Positions 1 to 5,814 of a stretch of 6,398 nucleotides of DNA are shown here, piece by piece. The stretch's first letter is position 1; each line of letters starts with the position of its first letter. Source of the stretch: Candidatus Latescibacterota bacterium (lineage in GTDB: Bacteria > Latescibacterota > UBA2968 > UBA8231); contig JAJDTN010000064.1 in assembly GCA_022827165.1 (NCBI GenBank), positions 1 to 6,398 on the forward strand. The letters run 5' to 3'. The position numbers and the translations under genes were made by a program. Under the pieces are notes generated by a model. The model did no database searches and was not told the origin of the DNA. It saw only the letters and a list, made by a program, of their open reading frames with translations.

Positions 1-80
1 TGCGGCGCCTGCGGCTCCCCGCCGCCATGTCCTACCTTTGACGGCGCACCAAGCCCACAACCTCACCCACGGGGGAGAGC

Positions 81-1103
81 GTGAAACCGTTTCTCGATTC
101 CACCAACGCCGTCGACGACGGCCCCGAGCTGGCGCGGCGCATGGACCGCGACGGCTATCTCTTCGTGCGGAACCTGCTGCCCATCCACCACCTTGAGAGC
201 GTGCGCCGGAGCTTCCTCGGCTTTGCCGGCGACGCCGGCTGGCTCCTGGACAACACGGACCCCGCCGAGGCCCTGGCCGATCTCGACGGCTTCACCGTCG
301 AGCCGCAGCCGGAGTACATGGCCGTGATCCGCGCCGTCCACGGGCTGGAGGAGTTCCACGCCCTGCAGCACGACCCGGGGCTGCTGAGCCTGCTCGGGCG
401 CCTGTGCGAGGGCGCCGAGATCCTGCCCCACCCGAGGCTGATCCCGCGCGCCATCTTCCCGCAGCGGGAGGCGTACACCACCCCGCCGCACCAGGACTTT
501 ATCCCCATCCAGGGCACGGAGTCGACGTACACCGCCTGGATCCCGCTCTCGGACCTGTCCGCGGAGATGGGCGGCGTCCAGATCGCCGAGGGCTCGCACC
601 TCGGCGGGGTCTACGACTTCCGGCCGGGTCTCGGCGCCGGGGGCATCGAGATCACGCGCTCCTTCGACGGCACCTGGCGCGGCGGTCCCTTCGCCCAGGG
701 CGACGTCCTGTTCTTCCACAGCCTCGCCGTGCACCGGGGCGTGCCCAACGTCTCCGAGCGCCTGCGCATGTCCTTCGACGCCCGCTTCCAGCGCGTCGGC
801 GACCCGATCGCGCCGGAGACGCTGATGCCCTTCACGCGGCCCCAGACGTGGGAGGAGATCTACGCCGGCTGGGCGCCCGACTCGCCGTACCGCTTCTACT
901 GGGAGGGGCGCAGCCTCGACCTGAAGGAGTACGACCCCAGCTACCACGCGAAGCGGGACTCCATGGCCATGGAGATGGCCGAGAAGGGGGACCCGCGGTC
1001 GCGCTCGACCCTGCAGCGGATCGTCGCCCGCGACAAGGACCCCGGGCGCCGTGAGAAGGCGCGGGTGCTGCTGGAGAGTCTGGACCGCCGCGCGCCGGCC
1101 TGA
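81..1103 (+). CDS. Phytanoyl-CoA dioxygenase (PhyH) family protein
   Basis: This 340-residue protein is a predicted cytoplasmic non-haem Fe(II)/2-oxoglutarate-dependent oxygenase. The family couples oxidative decarboxylation of 2-oxoglutarate to hydroxylation of a substrate, which cannot be read from the sequence here. The N-terminal 'DGYLFVRNLLP' (about 24-34) is typical of PhyH proteins. The metal triad is visible as H137-x-D139 in 'PPHQDF' and H218 in 'HSLAVHRG'. R229 lies 11 residues after H218, the spacing of the 2-oxoglutarate arginine in human PhyH, and 'GGVQIAEGSH' (164-173) is the usual core strand. The start is GTG at 81, preceded by a purine-rich GGGGGAGAG Shine-Dalgarno a few bases upstream. 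About 70 residues after the core (from about 270) are charged and predicted helical, making it longer than the second PhyH protein in the window. It is convergent with that gene. The fold is secure; the substrate is unknown. Confidence 0.93.
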   Translation: MKPFLDSTNAVDDGPELARRMDRDGYLFVRNLLPIHHLESVRRSFLGFAGDAGWLLDNTDPAEALADLDGFTVEPQPEYMAVIRAVHGLEEFHALQHDPGLLSLLGRLCEGAEILPHPRLIPRAIFPQREAYTTPPHQDFIPIQGTESTYTAWIPLSDLSAEMGGVQIAEGSHLGGVYDFRPGLGAGGIEITRSFDGTWRGGPFAQGDVLFFHSLAVHRGVPNVSERLRMSFDARFQRVGDPIAPETLMPFTRPQTWEEIYAGWAPDSPYRFYWEGRSLDLKEYDPSYHAKRDSMAMEMAEKGDPRSRSTLQRIVARDKDPGRREKARVLLESLDRRAPA

Positions 1104-1131
1104 GGCGGCGGCGGGTCAGGTGGCGCGGACT

Positions 1132-1202
1132 GGATCCGCGGGCCCGAGCGGGTCCGGAAGGTTGCCGGAGGGCCGTTCCCCGAGCGGGCCCCGCGGCCCT
1201 TC
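1132..1202. terminator. Convergent intergenic hairpins, candidate bidirectional terminator
   Basis: The 111-bp gap between the two convergent PhyH genes holds two inverted repeats. The first pairs 1132-1139 (GGATCCGC) with 1148-1155 (GCGGGTCC): 8 bp with one G-U pair and an 8-nt loop. The second pairs 1167-1175 (GGAGGGCCG) with 1194-1202 (CGGCCCTTC): 9 bp with one G-U pair. Neither has a T-tract, so these are not classical intrinsic terminators. The position between two 3' ends suggests a transcription-stop or mRNA-end role. Short GC stems arise easily by chance at this base composition. Confidence 0.35.
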
Positions 1203-1214
1203 AGGCGCCCGCGC

Positions 1215-1967
1215 TCAGACGCAGCCTTCGTACTCCCGGCCGCTGAGCAGGTGGTAGCCGGGCTGCTCGCCCTCTCCGACCCAGCGGGACTTCGCCGTCA
1301 TGTAGTGGGTGGCCAGGCCGCGGCGGAAGCTCTGCGTGCGGTTGGCGCCGGAGCGGTGCTGGATCAGGCCGTGGTGGAAGGAGCAGCCCCCGGCCCGCAG
1401 GGTCACGGCCCGCTCCCGCTCCCGGTCGATGGCGGCGTCGGGGATCTTCATGTCCTTGCGCTCGCCCACCATCCAAGGCTCGCTGTGGTCGACGGCGCCG
1501 AGCTTGTGGCTGCCCGGCACCACGTACATGCACCCGTTCTCCACGGTCACCTCGTCGAGGGCGACCCAGGCGGTGATCACCTCCATGGGGCGGACGGGGA
1601 AGTAGGGGCAGTCCTGGTGGTAGGTCTTCTCGATGCCGCCGGGGGGCTTCATGAACAGCTGGTCGCCGAAGAGCTTGATGTCCTCGCCCAGGAGATCGAC
1701 CATCGCCTCGAGGATGCGCGGATGGCGGGCGTGGTCGACGAAGAACGAGTCGTGGCGGCTGGGGTGGTTGATCTTGCGCAGGCTCGCCATGCGCCGGCCC
1801 GAGGCCCCGGGCTCGTACTCGACGGAGCTCTCGGGGAAGTCGAGGTCGCCGTCGGCGATCCCGCGCACCCGCTCGCGCAGGGCCTCCAACTCTTCCTCCT
1901 CCAGGCACGGGTCGAGGATCAGGTATCCCTCGGCGTGAAAGCGATCGGTCTGCTCGGTGGACAGCAT
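1215..1967 (-). CDS. Phytanoyl-CoA dioxygenase (PhyH) family protein, second paralogue
   Basis: This 250-residue protein is a compact PhyH-family Fe(II)/2-oxoglutarate oxygenase, predicted to be cytoplasmic. The N-terminal 'FHAEGYLILDPCL' (10-22) is the family's opening strand. The active site is complete: H117-x-D119 in 'TYHQDCPYFP', distal H204 in 'GLIQHRSG', and R215, again 11 residues after the distal histidine, for the 2-oxoglutarate carboxylate. 'ENGCMYVVPGSHK' (143-155) is the standard core segment. The reading frame is open upstream to 2228, but the start is placed at the ATG at 1967. GAAAGGAG lies 5 nt upstream of it, the PhyH fold begins there, and the 87 upstream codons encode Pro/Arg/Gly-rich sequence without family similarity. 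It shares only the core motifs with the PhyH protein at 81-1103, so they are distant paralogues, not a recent duplication. It is transcribed divergently from the transporter gene. The substrate is unknown. Confidence 0.93.
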   Translation of the reverse strand: MLSTEQTDRFHAEGYLILDPCLEEEELEALRERVRGIADGDLDFPESSVEYEPGASGRRMASLRKINHPSRHDSFFVDHARHPRILEAMVDLLGEDIKLFGDQLFMKPPGGIEKTYHQDCPYFPVRPMEVITAWVALDEVTVENGCMYVVPGSHKLGAVDHSEPWMVGERKDMKIPDAAIDRERERAVTLRAGGCSFHHGLIQHRSGANRTQSFRRGLATHYMTAKSRWVGEGEQPGYHLLSGREYEGCV

Positions 1968-1972
1968 GGCGG

Positions 1973-1980
1973 CTCCTTTC
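1973..1980 (-). promoter_or_regulatory. Ribosome binding site deciding the start of the second PhyH gene
   Basis: Read on the minus strand this is GAAAGGAG, followed by CCGCC and the ATG at 1967. The near-consensus Shine-Dalgarno at 5-nt spacing supports a 250-residue product over the longer open frame that extends to 2228. Confidence 0.75.
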
Positions 1981-2049
1981 CTGCGGTCAAGGAAAGCCGG
2001 CCTCACGGAAACGGGCAAGCGGTGACCCGGCTCCGCCGGCGTTCCCGCC

Positions 2050-2078
2050 TTGCCGGGCGGCGGCGATCTGCGTAGATG
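2050..2078 (+). promoter_or_regulatory. Weak sigma70-like promoter candidate for the Nramp-like gene
   Basis: TTGCCG (2050-2055) and TAGATG (2073-2078) are separated by exactly 17 bp. They match the -35 and -10 consensus at 4 and 3 of 6 positions. It is one of the few less GC-rich spots in the gap. A start near 2085 would place the Shine-Dalgarno at 2096-2105 just inside the transcript. The match is weak and could be chance. Confidence 0.22.
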
Positions 2079-2108
2079 AGGGGCGACGCTCACCCGGAAG
2101 GAGGGCCG

Positions 2109-2294
2109 ATGGCAACGCTGATCGCCGGACAGGGGGCCACCCCGGGCCAGCCCGGGACCCGACCCGCGGCCGGGGGCGACGAGGGATTCCCGGGCCGCCG
2201 GAGCCGCCGCCCGGAGCACGGGGCTCAAGCCGCGCCTCGGGGCGGGGAGTCCCTCCCCGGCCGGTACCCCGCCCGCCCGGAGACCCGCGGGTGA
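2109..2294 (+). CDS. Possible small leader ORF upstream of the Nramp-like gene
   Basis: This is a 61-codon frame beginning MATLIAGQG. It is preceded by GGAAGGAGGG (2096-2105), one of the best Shine-Dalgarno sequences in the window. Its TGA (2292-2294) overlaps the GTG start of the transporter gene (2291) as GTGA, a geometry typical of translational coupling. Against it, the product is low-complexity, rich in Gly, Pro, Arg and Ala, resembles no family I know, and in DNA this GC-rich open frames arise by chance. It could be a coupling leader peptide, an N-terminal region left over from a different start, or a spurious frame. No function is proposed. Confidence 0.28.
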   Translation: MATLIAGQGATPGQPGTRPAAGGDEGFPGRRSRRPEHGAQAAPRGGESLPGRYPARPETRG

Positions 2295-3625
2295 GCGCCG
2301 GGCGTCCGCCGCCCCGGGGATTGTGGGGCCTGCTGCGCAACATCGGGCCGGGAGTCGTGGTCTCCGGCTCCGTGGTCGGTTCCGGCGAGCTGCTGGTGAC
2401 CACGCGCATGGGCGCCGAGGTCGGCTTCGTCTTCCTCTGGGGGGTGATCCTGGCCTGCGTCGTCAAGTTCTTCATCCAGCTCGAGCTCGGCCGCCAGTGC
2501 CTGCTCCACGACGACACCACCATCGACGCCCTCGACCGGCTCCCCGGGTTCCGCCCCGGCGGCGTCTCGCTGGCCACCTGGATCTGCGTGGCCGGCTACT
2601 TCTCGGTCTTCATCGCCGTCATCGGCATCCTCGGCTCGGTGGCGGGACTCATGCAGTCGGTGCTGCCCGTCCTCCCCTACCAGGCGTGGGCGGTGCTGGT
2701 CTTCGTGGTGATGACCGTACTGCTGTGGCGCGGCCTCTACCGGGACCTGGAGAAGATGGTCACCGTCCTGGTGGCCACCTTCAGCACCATCGTCATCGGC
2801 TGCCTGATCGTCCTGCAGACCACCCCCCACGCCATGTCGGCGGCCGAGCTGGCCTCGGGGTTCCGCTTCGAGATGCCCGCCGAGGGCGCCTTCGTGGCCC
2901 TGGCGGTGATGGGCTCGGTGGGGGCCACCGCAGTGGAGCTGTTCATGTATCCCTACTGGGTGCGCGAGAAAGGCTATCCGCGCTTCGTCGGCCCCGACGA
3001 CGGCACCCCCGAGTGGCGCGCCCGCTACCGAGGCTGGATGCGGGTCCTGGCCACCGACGCCGGGGTGTGCACGGCCATCGCCCTGGCCATCACCTGCGCC
3101 TACTACCTGCTCGGCGCCTCGGTGCTGTCGCGCCTGCAGGTCCTGCCCGCGGGGATCGACGTGGCCGACCGCGTCTCCCTGATCTTCACCGAGACCCTGG
3201 GGCCGGCGGCCAAGGCGGTCTTCATGTTCGGCGCCTTCTGCACCCTGTTCTCGACCCTGCTGGTCTTCGCCGCCAGCTCCGGGCGGATCGGCGCCGACTT
3301 CCTGCAGCGCCTGAAGCTGCCCGCCGCCGCCGGCGAGACCGGGCGCATGCGCGTTGCCCGCGCCCTGCAGGTGGCGTTCCCGGCTTTCTGGCTGTGCGTC
3401 ATCCTGGTGAAGTCGGACACCCCCTTCCTGCTGGTGCTGCTCGGGGCCAACGCCAACAACCTGCTGCTCATCCCCCTCGCCTTCGGCGTGCTCCACCTGG
3501 CCATGCGCGAGGCGGCGGACCGGCGCATGTCGATGTGGCTGGAGCTGGGCCTGATGGCCAGCCTCTGGGCGATCGTCAACTTCACGGCGGTCAACCTGTA
3601 TCTGAAGTGGACGGGGGGCGGGTGA
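2291..3625 (+). CDS. Nramp-family-like transporter with altered metal-binding motifs
   Basis: This 444-residue polytopic inner-membrane protein of the Nramp (SLC11/MntH) family has about 11 hydrophobic segments, and its length is typical. TM1 aligns without gaps to MntH: 'NIGPG' (17-21), then eight residues, then GSGE (30-33) where canonical proteins have DPGN. TM6 has GATAVEL (211-217) where canonical proteins have GAT-x-MPH. Thus the TM1 Asp and Asn and the TM6 Met and His that ligate Mn2+/Fe2+ are all replaced, and a glutamate appears in each helix (E33, E216). Known Nramp relatives with altered motifs carry other ions (NRMT, Mg2+; NRAT, Al3+), so the substrate should be left open. The start is GTG at 2291 with GGAG 8 nt upstream; no upstream in-frame ATG is available. 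The DUF433 gene follows after 6 nt and may be co-transcribed. The fold is confident, the substrate is not. Confidence 0.87.
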   Translation: MSAGRPPPRGLWGLLRNIGPGVVVSGSVVGSGELLVTTRMGAEVGFVFLWGVILACVVKFFIQLELGRQCLLHDDTTIDALDRLPGFRPGGVSLATWICVAGYFSVFIAVIGILGSVAGLMQSVLPVLPYQAWAVLVFVVMTVLLWRGLYRDLEKMVTVLVATFSTIVIGCLIVLQTTPHAMSAAELASGFRFEMPAEGAFVALAVMGSVGATAVELFMYPYWVREKGYPRFVGPDDGTPEWRARYRGWMRVLATDAGVCTAIALAITCAYYLLGASVLSRLQVLPAGIDVADRVSLIFTETLGPAAKAVFMFGAFCTLFSTLLVFAASSGRIGADFLQRLKLPAAAGETGRMRVARALQVAFPAFWLCVILVKSDTPFLLVLLGANANNLLLIPLAFGVLHLAMREAADRRMSMWLELGLMASLWAIVNFTAVNLYLKWTGGG

Positions 3626-3631
3626 GCCGGC

Positions 3632-3859
3632 ATGAGCAAACTGGATCGCATCACGCTGGAGCCGGGAAAGAGGGGCGGGAAGCCGTGCATTCGCGGGCTC
3701 AGGATCACGGTGTACGATGTCCTCGAGTGCTTGGCGGCCGGGATGACGGAGGCCGAGATCCTGGCCGATTTCCCGGACTTGGAGCGCGCCGACATCCGGG
3801 CGGCGCTCGCCTTCGCGGCGGAGCGTGAACGCAGGCTCGTTTCGATCCCGCCCGGGTGA
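3632..3859 (+). CDS. DUF433 domain protein (antitoxin-like)
   Basis: This 75-residue protein consists almost entirely of a DUF433 domain, a small winged/helix-turn-helix-like fold often encoded just before a DUF5615 PIN-like protein and interpreted as the antitoxin of that pair. The hallmark 'GKPCIRGLRITVYDVLECL' spans 16-34, followed by 'GMTEAEILADFPDL' (37-50) and a helix 'ERADIRAALAFAAERERR' (51-68). The gene appears intact, unlike the partner. It begins 6 nt after the transporter stop with no strong Shine-Dalgarno, so translation may depend on ribosomes leaving that gene. Its stop overlaps the GTG of the toxin-like remnant as GTGA (3856-3859), the usual coupled arrangement. If the toxin is dead, this protein may persist as a relic or act as a DNA-binding regulator; neither is shown by the sequence. 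Confidence 0.85.
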   Translation: MSKLDRITLEPGKRGGKPCIRGLRITVYDVLECLAAGMTEAEILADFPDLERADIRAALAFAAERERRLVSIPPG

Positions 3860-4224
3860 AGCTGCTCTCGACGAGAACCTGTCCCCGCGCCTGGTCGGCG
3901 GTCTGTCGGACGTGTTCCCGGGCTCCGTCCACGTCCGCGATTATCGGCTTGTCCCGTGCAAGCGACGCGGCGGTCTGGGACTACGCCAAGGAGCATGACC
4001 TCACCATCGTCTCGAAGGACTCGGACTTTCACTAGGTGAGCTTCCTTCGAGGGCCGCCTCCGAAGGTCATCTGGATCCGCCGAGGCAACTGCACCACGGC
4101 GGACATCGAGGCGTTGCTTCGGTCCAACCGGACAGGGGTGCTCGTTTTCGGGTCCGAGGCGGGAGTCCGTCGAGGTAGCCTGCCGTATCATGTGCCGGAC
4201 AGCGTCGGCTCCGGTTCTCCTTGA
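3856..4224 (+). pseudogene. DUF5615 (PIN-like) toxin gene, broken by two frameshifts and a stop
   Basis: A DUF5615-type PIN-like protein can be reassembled across three disruptions. The GTG at 3856 gives V-K-L-L, after which one base is missing near 3868. The family sequence then continues one frame back as 'DENLSPRLVGGLSDVFPG' and 'SVHVRDYRLV' (3870-3953). One extra C near 3953-3955 restores the first frame: 'ASDAAVWDYAKEHDLTIVS' then 'KDSDFH' (3958-4032). A TAG at 4033 stands where a glutamine (CAG) is usual, and 'SFLRGPPPKVIWIRRGNC' onwards continues in the same frame from 4039. Family similarity fades between about 4120 and 4167, and the frame runs to a TGA at 4222-4224, overlapping the end of the convergent methyltransferase gene. 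The acidic residues of the PIN-like site (DEN, SDAAVWD, KDSD) are all still recognisable, so decay looks recent. Base-calling errors could explain one indel but less easily all three lesions. Confidence 0.8.
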
Positions 4225-4955
4225 CTGAAGGCCACCAGGATCGTGTCGGCGAACATCCGCCAGGCGACGGCCACCTCGTCGAAGCCGGCCTCCTCCATCC
4301 TGCGCATCAACCCCTCCGCCCCGTGCTCGTACTCGACCTCCTTTCCCGCGGCCTTCATCCTCCGCTTGTAGTCCCGCCTGAGCTCGATCTCCTCCTCCGT
4401 GGCCATCCCCGCGGCGATGGCGCGCCGGATGTGACGCTCGCGGAAGCGTGACGCCAGCCGCCGGGCACCCGGCCCCCAGGCAGGTCCCACCGACATGGCG
4501 TCGTAGAGGATGAAGCATCCGCCGGGCCGGATGGCGCCGCGGATCCTGGCGAACAGGGCGGAGAGGTCGTCCGGGGGGACGTGATGGATCGCCTTGGCCG
4601 AGAGCACTACGTCGCACCCGGGGATCTCGCAGCGGGTCATGTCCCCCGGCAGCACCTCCGCCCGGCCTGCAAACGCGACGAGCTTCTCCTTGGCGATGGA
4701 GAGCATCCCCGGCTCGCTGTCGATGCATGTCCCGGTGGCATGCGGGAAGTGCCGCAGCAGGCGTGCCGCCGGTTCCGCCGTGCCGCACCCGAGATCGACG
4801 AACTTGAAGGCCTCCTCGGGATCGAAGGGGATGAGGTCGACGATCATCTCCAGGCCCTCGGCGTAGGGAGGGCTCAGTACCGGCTGAAGCCGATCGTAGG
4901 TCTCGGCGACCGAGGCGAAGTAACGGCCCTCTTCTGGCGTGTCAGACCGTTCCAT
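4188..4955 (-). CDS. Class I SAM-dependent methyltransferase
   Basis: This 255-residue cytoplasmic protein has a Rossmann-type methyltransferase fold. Motif I is 'FVDLGCGTAEPA' (52-63). The acidic end of strand 2 is D79 in 'CIDSEPGM', with E81 beside it. 'GDMTR' (104-108) fits the adenine-binding motif, and 'DVVLSAKAIHHV' (115-126) and 'IRPGGCFILYD' (142-152) are the motif IV and post-motif strands. The variable C-terminal part (about 160-230) is charged and helical, including 'RDYKRRMKAAGKEVEYEHG', and probably forms the acceptor-binding lid. The substrate cannot be deduced; the architecture resembles small-molecule methyltransferases of the Methyltransf_25/CmoA-like group. The ATG at 4955 lies 15 nt after the stop of the transglutaminase-like gene, with no good Shine-Dalgarno of its own, which suggests an operon with coupled translation. 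Its 3' end converges on, and slightly overlaps, the tail of the decayed toxin frame. Confidence 0.88.
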   Translation of the reverse strand: MERSDTPEEGRYFASVAETYDRLQPVLSPPYAEGLEMIVDLIPFDPEEAFKFVDLGCGTAEPAARLLRHFPHATGTCIDSEPGMLSIAKEKLVAFAGRAEVLPGDMTRCEIPGCDVVLSAKAIHHVPPDDLSALFARIRGAIRPGGCFILYDAMSVGPAWGPGARRLASRFRERHIRRAIAAGMATEEEIELRRDYKRRMKAAGKEVEYEHGAEGLMRRMEEAGFDEVAVAWRMFADTILVAFSQGEPEPTLSGT

Positions 4956-4970
4956 GGGATTCAGCAGTGT

Positions 4971-5774
4971 TCATCCGTCTTCGGCGTGGAGCCAGCGGAG
5001 GCCGCCCGGCCAGCCCCGGCCGGCCATGGACAGGATGGCGCGGTAGTAGTCGTTCACCCCGGCCACCGTGAAGTCATACCGGTCCGAGTCCCGCAGGTGG
5101 TAGTTGGCGATGCCCGCCGCCGCGAACTGCTCCGGGTGTGTATACCACGCTTCGGGGCCCTGGTGGTGGATCACCAGCTCTGCGTCGTTCATGAGATCCC
5201 AGGTTGTCGCGGGCATTCCATCGCCCAGCCGGTAGACGACGCCCGAGCTGGTGTCGACGGCACCCCAGGTCCCGGACCGGTGGACCTCAACGATCACGTG
5301 CCCGCTGTAGGCCGCGCTCAGGTTGAAGAGATGCACCATGCGGGCCGGGTATCCGGCCACTTGGTACAGCGCGCACCCCACTCGAGCCACGTCGGTGCAC
5401 CAGTCCGAGCCCCTCTCGATGATCTCCTCTTCGGTACCTCCAAACCTCATCGCGGACATTCCGTCGTCCGGCCCCTTCGCGGCCAGGCCGGAGGTGAGCT
5501 CGGCGATGGCGGCCACCTGCCGCGCAGGGTCGGCGTCTGACTTCGATTCGGCGGCAGAGAGGAAGCTCTCAAGCCTTGGGCGAGATCCCGCGACATACCC
5601 GATGTGCAGATCCGTGTACGCGCCGTAGAGGTGAGAGGCCGTCTCCTCGCGGAGCCTCACCATGCTCGACGCGATCTCGCGGTCGACGCTCCCGGGGGCG
5701 TGGGAGTCGTTGTCGAGCATCTGCCGGTAGGCCTTGCCGAAGGCCGGAGGGCCCGTGAAGGATGCGAGGTTCAC
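4971..5774 (-). CDS. Transglutaminase-like cysteine protein
   Basis: This 267-residue protein has a transglutaminase-like (papain-fold) core in its middle. The probable triad is C126 in 'GSDWCTDVARVGCALYQ', H159 in 'SGHVIVEV' and D174 in 'GAVDTSSGVVY', with spacing and context typical of the bacterial transglutaminase-like superfamily. Bacterial members are more often peptidases or amide-processing enzymes than protein cross-linkers. The N-terminal 110 residues are helical and unassigned. The C-terminal part ('TWDLMNDAELVIHH' onward) is rich in Trp, Tyr and His. There is no signal peptide or membrane segment, so it should act in the cytoplasm. The start is GTG at 5774 with GGGAG 8 nt upstream; the same frame has a stop upstream at 5826-5828 and no better start between. 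The methyltransferase gene follows 15 nt downstream, so the two probably act on one pathway, which I do not recognise. Confidence 0.82.
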   Translation of the reverse strand: MNLASFTGPPAFGKAYRQMLDNDSHAPGSVDREIASSMVRLREETASHLYGAYTDLHIGYVAGSRPRLESFLSAAESKSDADPARQVAAIAELTSGLAAKGPDDGMSAMRFGGTEEEIIERGSDWCTDVARVGCALYQVAGYPARMVHLFNLSAAYSGHVIVEVHRSGTWGAVDTSSGVVYRLGDGMPATTWDLMNDAELVIHHQGPEAWYTHPEQFAAAGIANYHLRDSDRYDFTVAGVNDYYRAILSMAGRGWPGGLRWLHAEDG

Positions 5775-5797
5775 CGCCCGAACTCCCGAATCCTCAT
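5771..5797 (-). CDS. Possible 8-codon leader ORF before the transglutaminase-like gene
   Basis: On the minus strand an ATG at 5797 opens the frame MRIREFGR and ends in TGA at 5771-5773, which overlaps the GTG start of the transglutaminase-like gene as GTGA. The ATG lies in the loop of the inverted repeat at 5779-5814. No convincing Shine-Dalgarno precedes it. It may be chance, or a small coupling leader. Confidence 0.15.
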   Translation of the reverse strand: MRIREFGR

Positions 5798-5814
5798 GAT
5801 AATTCTGGAGTTCG
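5779..5814. promoter_or_regulatory. Imperfect 13-bp inverted repeat at the 5' end of the transglutaminase-like operon
   Basis: The arms 5779-5791 (CGAACTCCCGAAT) and 5802-5814 (ATTCTGGAGTTCG) are complementary at 12 of 13 positions, around a 10-nt AT-richer loop. In the 51-bp gap between hisA and the downstream operon it could be (i) an operator for a dimeric repressor overlapping the promoter, (ii) an mRNA hairpin burying the GGGAG Shine-Dalgarno of the GTG at 5774, or (iii) a hisA terminator, though no U-tract follows. The CTCCCGAAT half-motif recurs at 5815-5823, which favours a protein-binding array. Confidence 0.45.

Larger units (their letters stand above)
1968..2290. other. Divergent intergenic region between a PhyH gene and the Nramp-like gene
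   Basis: This 323-bp stretch separates two divergently transcribed genes, so it should hold promoters for both. It contains the Shine-Dalgarno of the minus-strand PhyH gene, a weak plus-strand promoter candidate near 2050-2078, and a small reading frame beginning at 2109. It also contains a palindromic stem at 2141-2156 (CCCGGG, loop CCAG, CCCGGG). The second half is extremely G+C-rich and low in complexity. No operator, riboswitch or small RNA could be recognised. Confidence 0.6.

Noticed and set aside
1..80. Tail of an upstream gene reading RRLRLPAAMSYL with TGA at 39-41
   Set aside because: Only 12 codons are in the window, the other forward frames stay open too, and no family is recognisable.
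2141..2156. CCCGGG-CCAG-CCCGGG stem as a terminator or riboswitch element
   Set aside because: Both arms are self-palindromic GC hexamers in extremely GC-rich DNA, there is no T-tract, and no conserved riboswitch core is visible.
1968..2228. 87-codon N-terminal extension of the second PhyH protein
   Set aside because: The extension is low-complexity, and the ATG at 1967 has a near-perfect Shine-Dalgarno and coincides with the start of the PhyH fold.
2225..3496. Long minus-strand open frame opposite the Nramp-like gene
   Set aside because: The product is His/Gln/Gly/Asp-rich repetitive sequence mirroring the codon bias of the real gene; the opposite strand encodes a clear membrane transporter.
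2323..3828. 501-codon plus-strand frame overlapping the transporter
   Set aside because: It is Arg/Gly/His/Pro-rich low complexity in the alternate frame of a conserved membrane protein; a shadow.
4036..4224. Independent 62-codon gene starting with GTG after the TAG
   Set aside because: Its sequence is the C-terminal part of the DUF5615 protein, in the same frame as the part before the TAG, and there is no Shine-Dalgarno; it is a fragment of the broken gene.
3103..4788. 561-codon minus-strand frame spanning transporter, toxin remnant and methyltransferase
   Set aside because: It runs antisense to two good genes and out of frame with a third, has no recognisable domain and is Arg/Ser/Pro-rich, a high-GC artefact.
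4581..5540. 319-codon plus-strand frame opposite the methyltransferase and transglutaminase-like genes
   Set aside because: It crosses two well-supported minus-strand genes and their junction and shows no domain.
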